From Saccharophagus sp. K07 (GTDB lineage Bacteria > Pseudomonadota > Gammaproteobacteria > Pseudomonadales > Cellvibrionaceae): a DNA stretch of 64,000 nucleotides. The DNA lies in assembly GCF_014336955.1 (NCBI RefSeq), contig NZ_QRAI01000005.1, forward strand, positions 124,001 through 188,000, in the 5' to 3' direction. The notes below the pieces were generated by a model. That model did not search any database. It worked only from the letters and a program-made list of their open reading frames with translations, and had not been told where the DNA came from. Positions 1 to 8,710 of the stretch are shown piece after piece (within the stretch, counting starts at the first letter, position 1; each line of letters opens with the position of its first letter). The translations under genes and the position numbers were made by a program.

Positions 1-1204
1 CCACCATCTCACAGAACGACGAATTCAGCACTGTGATCCTGCCGTCGAGGGATTTCATATAAACCGGCGTGGGAATGTTTTCCAGCAGTGAGCGGAAGCG
101 GCTTTCACGAATTTCCAGTGCTCGTCGGTGAATAACCGAACTGGCGCAGAGCAGTACCAACAAAAGGCTGGCGCTCAAGGTAAGGGCGATAATCACATCA
201 CGCGCCGCCAGATAGGAGGCAAAGGCCTCTTCGTAGTCCTGTTCGGCGATCAGGCCGATGTTCATGCTCTCCAGCCAGTGTCCTGCACCAACCACGCGCA
301 CGCCGCGGTAGTCACTGTAGGGGGAGTCAGTTTGGAAATGCTTGTCTTGCAGCAGGCGCTGCGCCGCGAGCGTCAGGTGTTGGGGATTGGTACCAGGAAC
401 CGTTGCACTTAAATATGTTCTCGGCTCGGGGAGAAACCGGCTGGGTGTAATGATGTTGCCCTCTTTATCGATGGCGTATACCTCGCCTGTCTCACCACTG
501 GCGACGCTAGCAAAAATGGGAAAAAAGCCGGTATAAGGATTAAAGCGAAAACAAAAATAACCAGCGAGGGAAACTCCTTCCGAACCGGGCACGGTTACAC
601 ACATCAGCTGCAGCAAGGTCCCAACTGGCATAGTGCCCGTGGGGCCATCCAGTGTTCTGCGTGCGCCAAGCGGGGCTGTAATCGCGGGCAATCCGGCCTC
701 GGCACGTACCAGGGCCTCCATCGTCTGAGCTCGTCGCGCCTGGGTGCCGACATAAGCTCTACTACTTGACGCTACCAGTGTGTAGTCGGACGTAAAAACG
801 CTGTAACCCTCATATCCTAGGGGTTGCATCAGGGGATAAAGCTGTTCATCCAATAAATCGCTGGCCGACAGAGGCCCCTTGTCCCGCAGGGCGTTTAACA
901 GCAGGGGGCGGACTTTGGATGAATTGGTGATGACTTGGATCGAGCCCGCATGTTGCCTTTGCCAAGTGCTCAGCAACTGATCCAGAGAGCGCAGTGTGGT
1001 TTGCAGATGGTTTTGGACAAAGGTTTCCTGGCGTTGATAGATCTTGCGCAAGGCAATCTGGCTGATCACACCGAGGACGATAATGGCGATCAGGGCGTAG
1101 AGAACGACCGGGTTGTAACCAAGGATGCAGGCGCGATCACGACCGACCTTGGAAGACTTCTTTGGTGTGCCGCTCGCCCGGTCGTCTGGTGTCAGGGTCG
1201 GCAT
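1..1204 (-). CDS. membrane sensor protein with Cache-like sensor region and PAS domain, C-terminus outside window
   Basis: The frame is open on the minus strand from an ATG at 1204 to the window edge, about 401 codons. A hydrophobic segment at about residues 25-45 and a second at about 330-350 enclose a roughly 280-residue extracytoplasmic region that looks like a Cache-type ligand sensor. A PAS-like start (LLENIPTPVYMKSLDG) follows the second membrane segment. The C-terminal output domain is not visible; a histidine kinase is most likely from the neighbours. The start overlaps the stop of the upstream REC-EAL gene by 13 bases, which suggests translational coupling. With the REC-EAL and FixJ-type genes it has the order of the RocS/RocR/RocA (SadARS) system of Pseudomonas. 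A diguanylate cyclase output is the main alternative. Confidence 0.7.
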   Translation of the reverse strand, partial: MPTLTPDDRASGTPKKSSKVGRDRACILGYNPVVLYALIAIIVLGVISQIALRKIYQRQETFVQNHLQTTLRSLDQLLSTWQRQHAGSIQVITNSSKVRPLLLNALRDKGPLSASDLLDEQLYPLMQPLGYEGYSVFTSDYTLVASSSRAYVGTQARRAQTMEALVRAEAGLPAITAPLGARRTLDGPTGTMPVGTLLQLMCVTVPGSEGVSLAGYFCFRFNPYTGFFPIFASVASGETGEVYAIDKEGNIITPSRFLPEPRTYLSATVPGTNPQHLTLAAQRLLQDKHFQTDSPYSDYRGVRVVGAGHWLESMNIGLIAEQDYEEAFASYLAARDVIIALTLSASLLLVLLCASSVIHRRALEIRESRFRSLLENIPTPVYMKSLDGRITVLNSSFCEMV

Positions 1205-2484
1205 AAGCTCAATGCACTAGTCAACGACTGCTGAAGCCAGTCTTGCAGGGCGTTGGCAGGCATGGGCTCCGCTATAGCGTCTCCCTGCACTTGGCGACAG
1301 CCCATTTGGCGCAATACACGCAGCTGTTCGACGGTAGCAACGCCGTCGGCTATGGTAGTGATGCCAAGTCGTCGCCCCGTGTTCACGGCGGCCTCTAACA
1401 GAGGCGTAAGAGATGGGTCGCTCAATGCCCCGCGAATGAGGTTGCGACTGACTTTCAATTCGGTAAAGGGAAAGCGCGCGAGCTGTTGCATGGACGAGAA
1501 TTCGGTTCCGTAGTCGTCAATGGAAAATCCAAAACCCTTTAAGCGTAGACGACTTATGGAGGCTAGGGCATGAGGTAAATCCACCATCAGCGCACTGTCG
1601 GAAATTTCGAGGGTGATCAGGCGTGGGTCCTCATTGTAACGCTCCACCAACCCCATGATGTGATTGGTTAGGAGCCGGTCGCCGAGCGCCTTGGCAGACA
1701 ATTGCAGTGCCACCGGCATAGGGTGGCCGGCGATGCGCCACTTCGCCATATAGATCAGTGTTTGTTTCAGCTGCAATAAGGTCAGCCGCTCTCGCAACCC
1801 GTCATGCTCGGCGGATAGCACTTCGCCCTTGTCGGTGTGCCAACGGGCGATCACTTCCACTCCGGCAAAAGAGCCCGCTTGAATATCCAGTCTCGGCTGG
1901 AATGTCAGTTGGATCGATCCGCGATCCAGGTCTTCACGCAGGGGATCGATGAGTTTTTTCGGTTGGCTTTCCGCAGGTTGTTCAGAGATGTCACATGAGG
2001 GGGCGCGGAACTTGTCCAGCGCTATATAGATATCCACGGGCGTCAGCGGTTTTTGCAGTGCCCCCAATAAATTGAAATTCATGGCCTCCACCATAGTAGC
2101 CACTGCACTCAGCAATACATCATCGGCGCTGCTCAAAATAATCACAGCGGGGGCAATTTCCTGCTCGTACAGGCGTTGCAGCAGCTCAATGCCATCCATT
2201 CCCTGCATTTCCAGGTCGAGAATCAATAGGCAGCCCGGCTCGTTCAGTTCGTTGGTGAAACTAAGCGCGTGCTGACCATCGCGGCAGATCAGAATATCGG
2301 TGAGACCAAAGGTGCGCAGCCAATTGGATAGATTGGCTTTTTGCATAGGGTTGTCGTCCACTGCGAGAACGGCTCGGCACCCCTGTATGGAATCCAGTGC
2401 TATGGCTTGTTTTGCGCCCCCGGAATTATGTGTACCCCCAGAATTATTGGAGCTGCGGGCATCCTGTAAGATCGGCGGCAACAT
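1192..2484 (-). CDS. response regulator with degenerate EAL domain (RocR-like)
   Basis: 430 residues. A receiver domain spans about residues 36-155, with acidic pocket D43/D44, phospho-acceptor D90 in LILDLEM and the conserved lysine in LQKP. An EAL domain spans about 180-425. Metal and catalytic positions are mixed: E210 of the EAL motif (here EVIAR), E293, the DD pair at 323-324, K344 and Q400 are present. The usual Asn is Gln261, the AEGVE motif reads ADGVA (residues 379-383), and loop 6 reads DDYGTEF instead of DDFGTGY. Weak or absent c-di-GMP hydrolysis is inferred, so the domain may act by binding. RocR of Pseudomonas aeruginosa has the same REC-EAL layout. The gene overlaps the downstream sensor gene. 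Confidence 0.85.
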   Translation of the reverse strand: MLPPILQDARSSNNSGGTHNSGGAKQAIALDSIQGCRAVLAVDDNPMQKANLSNWLRTFGLTDILICRDGQHALSFTNELNEPGCLLILDLEMQGMDGIELLQRLYEQEIAPAVIILSSADDVLLSAVATMVEAMNFNLLGALQKPLTPVDIYIALDKFRAPSCDISEQPAESQPKKLIDPLREDLDRGSIQLTFQPRLDIQAGSFAGVEVIARWHTDKGEVLSAEHDGLRERLTLLQLKQTLIYMAKWRIAGHPMPVALQLSAKALGDRLLTNHIMGLVERYNEDPRLITLEISDSALMVDLPHALASISRLRLKGFGFSIDDYGTEFSSMQQLARFPFTELKVSRNLIRGALSDPSLTPLLEAAVNTGRRLGITTIADGVATVEQLRVLRQMGCRQVQGDAIAEPMPANALQDWLQQSLTSALSLCRP

Positions 2485-2903
2485 AGGCGATTCCCGTGGC
2501 TCTAGTTAAAGTCGTCGAGGTGAAATTCTGCGTGCGTATCCAACCGGTCTAGCGAGCAGACTCGGCGGGTAGAAAAAACATTGGTGCCGGTGCAGCTTGT
2601 AGTCATCCGCTGAGATCCAAAGCTAAGGCAACGGAAGTTTGGGCAGTGAGGTGTGAAACAGCGTGACGAACATGAGCGGATTGAGGAGCCGAAGCGCCGC
2701 TCAGGCAGACGTGAATTAAATGGTCCTGTGGTTTGATTTCGACTTTCATGTACGCAATGCCTCCAGCCCGGAGTGTGTCGAGGATCCTTCGACTTGCGCA
2801 AGCAAGCCGGTCCTATTGCTCATATTTTGGACGGAAGGCGAAGCGAGTGGTATGAGTATAAGTACTCAGTCAGACTGGGTGATGTTGCCTAAAGAAATCG
2901 GTG
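2485..2903. other. intergenic region without recognised gene
   Basis: About 420 bases between two minus-strand regulators. Short open frames here have no recognisable composition or motif and no ribosome binding site. It probably carries the promoter of the REC-EAL gene, but no clear promoter could be picked. Confidence 0.5.
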
Positions 2904-3524
2904 TTACAGAATATTGTTGAACTCGCGAATTAATTCCACCGCGGATTTGACGCGCAATTTGGACATTATGTGAGCACGGTGGTTTTCCACAGTGCGCACG
3001 CTCAAGGTTTGTTGCTCAGCAATTTCCCGGCTGGATAAACCGCGTAATACCGCATCGAGAATTTCTTTTTCTTTGGTTGTCAGCAATGCAAGACGCGCTT
3101 CCCGCGTCGCTCGGCGCATGCGTTTGTCGTGCAGTTCGCGGCTCAGGTTGAGTGCGGCTTGAACCTTTTCAACAAACTGGTGGCCATTAACGGGTTTTTC
3201 CACAAAATCAAAAACGCCTTGTTTCATCGCCTCTACCGCGGCGGCAACTTCGGCAAATCCGGTGACCAGAATCAGTGGGGGAGGAAAGGGGTACAGATTC
3301 TGCAGCTGTTTGTGTAGCTGTAAACCGCTCACGCCGGGCATGCGCATATCGGAGACGATGCATTCACAGGGACCTTGACGGTATTCCTGCAGAAAGCTTT
3401 CCGCATTGTTGAAACTAATCGTGCGGGCGCCGATGGTTTCGATCAAGGTGCCGAGAATTTCCAGCATCATGCTGTCGTCGTCAACAATATAGACAATGGG
3501 GCTGGTATCTGGAACTTGGCGCAT
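2904..3524 (-). CDS. FixJ/NarL-type response regulator (RocA-like)
   Basis: 206 residues. A receiver domain (about 9-125) has the acidic cluster DDD at 15-17, phospho-acceptor D59 in VSDMRMPG and K110 in VEKPV. A LuxR-type helix-turn-helix follows at about 148-200 (LTTKEKEILDAVLRGLSSRE, then SVRTVENHRAHIMSKL). Such proteins are DNA-binding transcription factors activated by phosphorylation. It is followed, about 420 bases downstream, by the REC-EAL and sensor genes on the same strand, so the kinase for it is probably the sensor at the window edge. In the RocSAR system the equivalent protein controls fimbrial genes; whether it controls the pilus genes of this window is inference only. Confidence 0.85.
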   Translation of the reverse strand: MRQVPDTSPIVYIVDDDSMMLEILGTLIETIGARTISFNNAESFLQEYRQGPCECIVSDMRMPGVSGLQLHKQLQNLYPFPPPLILVTGFAEVAAAVEAMKQGVFDFVEKPVNGHQFVEKVQAALNLSRELHDKRMRRATREARLALLTTKEKEILDAVLRGLSSREIAEQQTLSVRTVENHRAHIMSKLRVKSAVELIREFNNIL

Positions 3525-3591
3525 ATCAGTAAACAGTGAGCATAAAAATATAAAGAGCCTAAAGCTTAGCAGAGCTTGGCGAGCTTGCTCA

Positions 3592-4917
3592 TTAAGGTTT
3601 TGCCAATCCCAGCCATTGTCGCGCGCTATGCACGCGCCGCAAGATCAGCCACTCGAGCAACAAAATGAATAATAACGAAGCGGCAAGAAGCGGAAGCAAA
3701 AGTGCAAGCAGCACAATAATTCCGCTGACCACCGTTCCGGTTCTGGGGTCAGGAAGAGCCGGTGGGGCACCGAGAGCGTCGAGCGGTTTGCGCCGGCGCC
3801 AAAGGACAAAAGCGCTGATGCACATAAGGCTAAGCCCAACGGTAGTGAAAACCCCCAATAATTGATTCAACCAGCCGAATAATTGTCCCTCATGCGCGGC
3901 AATGCCGACTCCTATAACGCGGTCCAACGGCTTGCGTTGCGCAAAGGTTTTGATTTCCAGTACTTCACCCGTAGTTGCGTCCAACCAGGCATCGGCGCGC
4001 AAAGGACGATTTTGCGCCTGGGATTTCACCGCCCAGGTTCCGGGGCGGTCCTGGGCTGGCGAAAGTTCCACCGGAGGAGCAAATTGTAATGCCCGGGCGT
4101 TTTCCACCAGCGCTTGGGGCAAATACGGCAATAGGTGATGTGGCGTGGAGTGGTGATGCTCATTGCTGCGCAGCGACCAATCCTGTGTTGACATCTGATG
4201 CGGTGCATGCGAATGCGTCTGATGTTGTGCATGCGAATCCATTTGGCGCAGCTCTTTCAAGACACTGCCCCACACCAAGGACCACGGCAGACCGCTGATT
4301 AATAAAAACAGCGTAAAACCCGCGACCCAAAAACCGGTGACCGCATGCACATCGCGCCAAAAAATGCGCGCGCCCTGGCGCAAGCGCGGATAGAGAATGC
4401 CGGCCATGCCGTGTGCATTTCTCGGCCACCACAAATACAAGCCAGTTAAAACCAGCACAATCGCCCAACAACCTGCCAATTCCACCAATACGGAACCCAC
4501 ATCGCCCGCCAATAATTCGCCGTGAAAACGTTTTATCAGCTGCATAAATTCGCTGTTTACAGGTGCACTATGGAGAATTTCCAGAGTGGAGGGATGAACA
4601 TAAACACGTATTGGCTCGTCGCCTTTTTGCAGAGTGACAATCACAGCTTCGTTGGCCGTTTGTGGCAGGCGGTAATTCACAAACTGATGATCGGGAAAAT
4701 AAGCCAGAGCTATGGCAATCTGCTCTTCGGCGGTAGTGGTGCCTAAAGTTGCCAAATCGCGATAAGGTGCATCCCGCCAGGCTTCCCATTGCGGTTTAAA
4801 TAAATAAACCGTACCGGAAATCGCCAATAGCAAAACAAACGGCAAACAAAAAATCCCCGCATAAAAATGCCAGCGCCATAAAGTGCGGTAGAGCGAGGCG
4901 GTGGGGTTTTTAGTCAT
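3592..4917 (-). CDS. PepSY-associated membrane protein (PiuB type)
   Basis: 441 residues. The N-terminal helix (HFYAGIFCLPFVLLLAISGT), further membrane helices at about 140-165, 190-215, 345-370 and 390-430, and the intervening periplasmic PepSY segments match the PepSY_TM family of iron-regulated membrane proteins, some of which reduce or release metal from siderophores. A periplasmic stretch at about 225-265 is very rich in His with some Met (SHAQHQTHSHAPHQM, later NEHHHSTPHH), which suggests metal contact. It lies 75 bases downstream of the TonB receptor on the same strand, so an uptake operon is likely. Which metal is transported cannot be read from the sequence. Confidence 0.85.
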   Translation of the reverse strand: MTKNPTASLYRTLWRWHFYAGIFCLPFVLLLAISGTVYLFKPQWEAWRDAPYRDLATLGTTTAEEQIAIALAYFPDHQFVNYRLPQTANEAVIVTLQKGDEPIRVYVHPSTLEILHSAPVNSEFMQLIKRFHGELLAGDVGSVLVELAGCWAIVLVLTGLYLWWPRNAHGMAGILYPRLRQGARIFWRDVHAVTGFWVAGFTLFLLISGLPWSLVWGSVLKELRQMDSHAQHQTHSHAPHQMSTQDWSLRSNEHHHSTPHHLLPYLPQALVENARALQFAPPVELSPAQDRPGTWAVKSQAQNRPLRADAWLDATTGEVLEIKTFAQRKPLDRVIGVGIAAHEGQLFGWLNQLLGVFTTVGLSLMCISAFVLWRRRKPLDALGAPPALPDPRTGTVVSGIIVLLALLLPLLAASLLFILLLEWLILRRVHSARQWLGLAKP

Positions 4918-4992
4918 TTTAATTTCGTCTCCGATTTTTCTATGGCACGAGTTTATTTGGGGAGGGCGGAACGTGCTATTGATAAATGTCTG

Positions 4993-7302
4993 TCACAACT
5001 CCCACTCCGCCGACAAATAAAATGTCCGCGCTGGCCAAGGATGTGCCACGTAGGAAAGTTCGTCTGTGAGATTGTCCACGCCCAAGCTGGTTTTCCAGTT
5101 TTTATTCACCCGGAGGTTTGTTTTAAGCCCGATTCGGGTATAGGCATCCTGCGCTCCGTACACCTCGTCGCGAATGTCGAGATTATCTGCGCGACCGAAA
5201 CTGTCGCTGGCGTATTGCAAGCTCGTACCTACATCCCAGTTATCCGTGATGTGATAAGTCGCCAATAAATTACCGCGCCATTTCGGCATGCGCGGCGGGG
5301 TTTTCCCTACCAATGCTGGGTTGGCGCTGTTTTTGACAATTTCCGCTTCCGTGTAAGCGACGTTAAAGCGAATATTCAGCTTGTCTATCAATAAATCCTG
5401 CGCATTGACAATCCACTCGGCACCAAAGGTTTCCACTTCGTCGATAGGAAAAAACGAAGTGACCGATGTGGCTGTATTGGTTTGATTTTCGATCACATCT
5501 TTAATGGTTTCGTGAAAAATATTCAGTCGTATATAACCTTTGTCGAGCGTGCGTTCGATCAGCACATTTTGATGTAGGCCTTTTTCTGGCTGCAGAGATG
5601 AATCGGAATCTGTACCCGCACCGCGAATATCGCGATAGCGCAGGAATAATTCTTCGACTATAGGAAAACGATAAGCCCGGGCGAGCGAATAGCGCAGAAT
5701 CCAATTTTCATTGGGTTTATAGCCGATGGCGAATTTGGGTGAGAATTTATCCTGCTTTTGCCCTGGTACAAGATTTTTTTCGTTATCCCAATAATAACCA
5801 TTACGGCTCTGCCACCATTCCAGGCGCCCGCCGAGTGACAAATCCCACGCGTCGTTGATATCCCAGTTCGCTTGCGTGAAAAATGCATTGATTTCGGTTT
5901 GTCCGCCGCTATGACTGGTTTTATCGCTTTTACTTCCTTGCAGATAATTTTCCGAATCGAAGCCGAGAATATTGAGCTCGTAGACTTCATACCGCAGGCC
6001 ACTCACAATATTCAGGCCGGATATTCCCAAGTCACTTAAAGACAGTTTGATATCCGCAGTCTGCCAGCCAGTATCGTCAAACTCCGTGATAGAACCTTTT
6101 AGATCATATGCCGGGTCGGCGGGATTGCGCGCGGAAGTACGCGTTTGGTCTTCCAGAATCGCGAAGCGGTTGATATTGGCTTCCAATTTGACGTGATGGC
6201 CGAGATCACCTTTGAGACGCAATCCGGTGGAAAGACTGCGGCGGTCTTGTTCGCTGATACCAAAGCGGCTAGTGGGAATCGAAAACGTTTGACCCTCTTG
6301 CGTTACATTACCACGCCAAAGAGTATTTCCCGCTGCGTCGCGTAAATAGGAATTTGGCGAATCCGTTAGCGCATTGCGATCTTCGTAGGCGATATTCAGC
6401 AGGCTTTGCCAATTGCCAAATTCGTAGCCCAATTTGATTTTGAAATTATCCGTAACATTGTCGATAACGCCCGTATCGCCATACACCACGACCGGATCAT
6501 TCAGTTCGTTAAAACTGATAATTCCCCCATTTGTGGATACCGGATTGTCCAACGGAGTAGAGGAGTTACTGCCGTAATAAAAGGTTTGCGGCTGGGCGGT
6601 GTTTTCCAAACGATTAAATGACGCATATACGCTTAAATCGCCGAATTTATCACCGTAAGAAGCAAATGCTTTGTAGCCGTCGAGCGTATCGCTAAATCCA
6701 TAAGCGGAAAAATCCTGGAAAAAATATCCTGCGTCCAGATGAATTTCCCGCTCCTGCGGAATGCCGGTTTCGATCAGCACTACACCGCCCATGGCATTGC
6801 CGCTGTATTCGGCGGAAAACGGTCCGTAAATTACTTCGACTTGGGCTATTTCACTGGCGGACACCATGGTCCAGCGCGGCGCGCCGCTCCAGCGGCTTTG
6901 CAGGAAATAGTGCAGAGGAACACCGTCGGCAAACACCATGGAGCGCGAGGTTTGAAACATATTGGAACCGCGCATGCCCAAGGTGCCATTGGCATCGCCG
7001 ATAAAACGGCGGCGAATCACCAGGCTCGGTTCATATTTCACAATGTCTTCGGTAGTGGCGACATTGATGGTCGCCATATCTTCTTTTAACAGCAGACTGG
7101 TTGGATTGGTATAGCCCGCCTGACCACTGGTTTTCTGCTCTCCCCAAACTAGAACTTCTTCGATGTTGGAACTCGGGGTGTGAGTAGCGTAGCTGGGTAC
7201 TGTGAGCGCGCTTGCGATCAGGGCGGCGAAAGTAACTGTGGTGTGCTTGTGTGTTTTTTGAGCGAAATGATTAAATTTTGATGGAGACAAACTTCTTATC
7301 AT
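4993..7302 (-). CDS. TonB-dependent outer membrane receptor
   Basis: 769 residues. An N-terminal signal region (about 1-40) precedes a plug domain (about 50-180; GTLGMRGSNM, then VEVIYGPFSAEYSGNAMGG) and a 22-strand-type barrel ending in YLSAEWEL, with the terminal aromatic/hydrophobic pattern of outer membrane proteins. The family imports siderophores, other metal chelates or carbohydrates using TonB energy. The partner gene downstream, a PepSY membrane protein, points to a metal chelate. The N-terminus is long and basic before the hydrophobic core, and no good ribosome binding site precedes the ATG. No clear Fur box was seen, but the upstream region has three inverted repeats. Confidence 0.9.
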   Translation of the reverse strand: MIRSLSPSKFNHFAQKTHKHTTVTFAALIASALTVPSYATHTPSSNIEEVLVWGEQKTSGQAGYTNPTSLLLKEDMATINVATTEDIVKYEPSLVIRRRFIGDANGTLGMRGSNMFQTSRSMVFADGVPLHYFLQSRWSGAPRWTMVSASEIAQVEVIYGPFSAEYSGNAMGGVVLIETGIPQEREIHLDAGYFFQDFSAYGFSDTLDGYKAFASYGDKFGDLSVYASFNRLENTAQPQTFYYGSNSSTPLDNPVSTNGGIISFNELNDPVVVYGDTGVIDNVTDNFKIKLGYEFGNWQSLLNIAYEDRNALTDSPNSYLRDAAGNTLWRGNVTQEGQTFSIPTSRFGISEQDRRSLSTGLRLKGDLGHHVKLEANINRFAILEDQTRTSARNPADPAYDLKGSITEFDDTGWQTADIKLSLSDLGISGLNIVSGLRYEVYELNILGFDSENYLQGSKSDKTSHSGGQTEINAFFTQANWDINDAWDLSLGGRLEWWQSRNGYYWDNEKNLVPGQKQDKFSPKFAIGYKPNENWILRYSLARAYRFPIVEELFLRYRDIRGAGTDSDSSLQPEKGLHQNVLIERTLDKGYIRLNIFHETIKDVIENQTNTATSVTSFFPIDEVETFGAEWIVNAQDLLIDKLNIRFNVAYTEAEIVKNSANPALVGKTPPRMPKWRGNLLATYHITDNWDVGTSLQYASDSFGRADNLDIRDEVYGAQDAYTRIGLKTNLRVNKNWKTSLGVDNLTDELSYVAHPWPARTFYLSAEWEL

Positions 7303-7320
7303 TGCACCCGCAGGTCCGTC

Positions 7321-7443
7321 GTGAATGGTTTATGGAACCTATTCACTTTATGCCACATACATAAAGGGTCAATGTGGCAAATTGTCGCACTGCTATAGGC
7401 AGTAGATTTAACAGCTATAGGCAGTAGATTTAACAGCGCGACA
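7321..7443. promoter_or_regulatory. cluster of three inverted repeats with a 22-bp tandem duplication
   Basis: The region lies between the divergent receptor gene and the gene at 7502. A hairpin-like element occupies 7321-7346 (arms GTGAATGGTT and AACCTATTCAC, one bulged base). A perfect 8-bp inverted repeat, TGCCACAT/ATGTGGCA, lies at 7351-7358 and 7372-7379. A near-perfect 10-bp pair at 7383-7392 and 7434-7443 (one mismatch) encloses two exact copies of a 22-bp unit at 7393-7414 and 7415-7436. These look like operators or mRNA structures for the receptor gene; the regulator is unknown. Confidence 0.5.
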
Positions 7444-7501
7444 TAGGGTTCACGGCAAATCTATACTCTGCCGAATAGCATCATGACCGCAGGGAGAATC
7501 C

Positions 7502-8092
7502 ATGTCCGACAATATCTATCAGCCGCCTCAGTCCGAGGTGGATATATCGCAAGAATCCCATCAGCCGTTTTATGTAGTGTCCAAGCAAAAATTCTGGATC
7601 CTGTTTGCGGCGACCTTCGGTATCTACAGCCTGTATTGGTTTTACCAACACTGGCGTCAGTACAAGCGTTTTACAGGGACGTCCATCTGGCCTGTTCCGC
7701 GTGCGATTTTTTCGGTTTTTTTCGCCCATTCTTTGTTTCGGTCCATCCGCAATATGGCGGATGAGCAGGGATATTCCCCGCCGATTAGCCCGGGGCTGCT
7801 GGCAACGATTTATGTCGTTTTTTCTCTGCTGAGTAACGGCGCTGATCGGGCGGCCGCCCGAGATATTGGCAGTCCGTTTTCCGATGTTGTTTCATTCTTC
7901 ACGATTTGGGTCGTTGGCAGCGTGTTATATCAGGTGCAAAAAGCGGCCAACGCAGCATCCAAAGATCCTGGCGGAGAGACCAATAGTGTTTTGACGGCAG
8001 TCAATATTATTTGGATTGTGTTGGGAGTGATTTTCTGGATTCTGATGTTGATAGGTATTTACACCATCATTACCTACACAGGATTCGAGTAA
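7502..8092 (+). CDS. small integral membrane protein, DUF4234-like
   Basis: 196 residues. A polar N-terminus of about 25 residues is followed by hydrophobic segments at about 30-48, 95-115, 130-145 and 165-192. The motif FGIYSLYWFYQHW after the first helix resembles the DUF4234 family of bacterial membrane proteins, whose function is unknown. The start ATG has a good ribosome binding site (AGGGAG, 6 bases upstream). A TATACT hexamer at 7462-7467 may be its -10 element, without a convincing -35. It stands alone between divergent and convergent neighbours. Confidence 0.65.
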   Translation: MSDNIYQPPQSEVDISQESHQPFYVVSKQKFWILFAATFGIYSLYWFYQHWRQYKRFTGTSIWPVPRAIFSVFFAHSLFRSIRNMADEQGYSPPISPGLLATIYVVFSLLSNGADRAAARDIGSPFSDVVSFFTIWVVGSVLYQVQKAANAASKDPGGETNSVLTAVNIIWIVLGVIFWILMLIGIYTIITYTGFE

Positions 8093-8132
8093 TAATCCGG
8101 TAAATCATCATACTTGGTACCTAAGTAGGCTA

Positions 8133-8549
8133 CTAATTAGCCAAGTAAATCACCACCAGATAACGCAGTATTTTGCCGGTGCCCACCAGAAGCACAAACG
8201 GCACAAAGCGCACTTGAAAAATACCGGCTGCCAGCGTGAGCAGATCGCCCACCACCGGCAGCCAGGCTAGCAGCAGGGAATACTGGCCGTACTTTTGGAA
8301 ATAGTGCTGTGCGCGTTCAATTTGTTGTTGGTTGAAATAAAACCAGCGACGGTCTTTTAGCTTTTGCAGATATTTCCCCAATAGCCAATTCACCGCTGAA
8401 CCTGCCGTATTACCCATTGTGGCGACCGCAAGCAGCAGGAGTGGATCGAAACCCCGTTGCAATAGGACGTAGAGCGCAACTTCCGACCCCATGGGTAGGA
8501 GCGTTGCGGCAATGAAAGAAGAAGTAAATAGGGAGATAAGTTCCAGCAT
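8133..8549 (-). CDS. yqaA: YqaA/DedA-like membrane protein (VTT domain)
   Basis: 138 residues, the usual length of YqaA. The pattern LPMGSEVALYVLL near the start, the central GNTAGSAVNWLLG motif and the terminal hydrophobic segment match the short VTT/SNARE-associated (DedA-related) proteins of the inner membrane. Larger members of the superfamily move polyprenyl-phosphate or other lipids between leaflets; the role of YqaA itself is not established. It is transcribed divergently from dacA and convergently with the gene ending at 8092. Confidence 0.8.
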   Translation of the reverse strand: MLELISLFTSSFIAATLLPMGSEVALYVLLQRGFDPLLLLAVATMGNTAGSAVNWLLGKYLQKLKDRRWFYFNQQQIERAQHYFQKYGQYSLLLAWLPVVGDLLTLAAGIFQVRFVPFVLLVGTGKILRYLVVIYLAN

Positions 8550-8587
8550 GGAGGAAGAATAACTGAACTCCGCGCCAAGACGGGGCT

Positions 8588-8602
8588 CTTAAGGCACTTA
8601 AG
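8588..8602. repeat. short palindromic element upstream of dacA
   Basis: Two copies of the self-complementary hexamer CTTAAG are separated by GCA, in the divergent yqaA/dacA intergenic region. It may be an operator; no regulator is implied by the context. Confidence 0.3.
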
Positions 8603-8651
8603 CGACGGGGCGGGGCGCGTCTTTTATCGTTTTTCGCCCTTCGTCATAGCT

Positions 8652-8659
8652 GCTACAAT
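8652..8659 (+). promoter_or_regulatory. extended -10 promoter of dacA
   Basis: TACAAT is at 8654-8659. Upstream bases make a TGNTACAAT-type extended -10, which can work with the weak -35 (TTTTCG at 8631-8636, 17-bp spacing). It sits 52 bases before the dacA start. Confidence 0.5.
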
Positions 8660-8710
8660 GCGCGGCTTCGCGCTGCACCCACTCAAACAAATCTTGGGCT
8701 TATATCTATC

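Noticed and set aside
2502-2801. 99-codon minus-strand open frame between the regulators
   Set aside because: Arg/Cys/Ser-rich random-looking composition, no ribosome binding site, no family motif.
5658-6002. Long open frames inside the TonB receptor gene
   Set aside because: They are shadow frames of a clear receptor gene and have no motif of their own.
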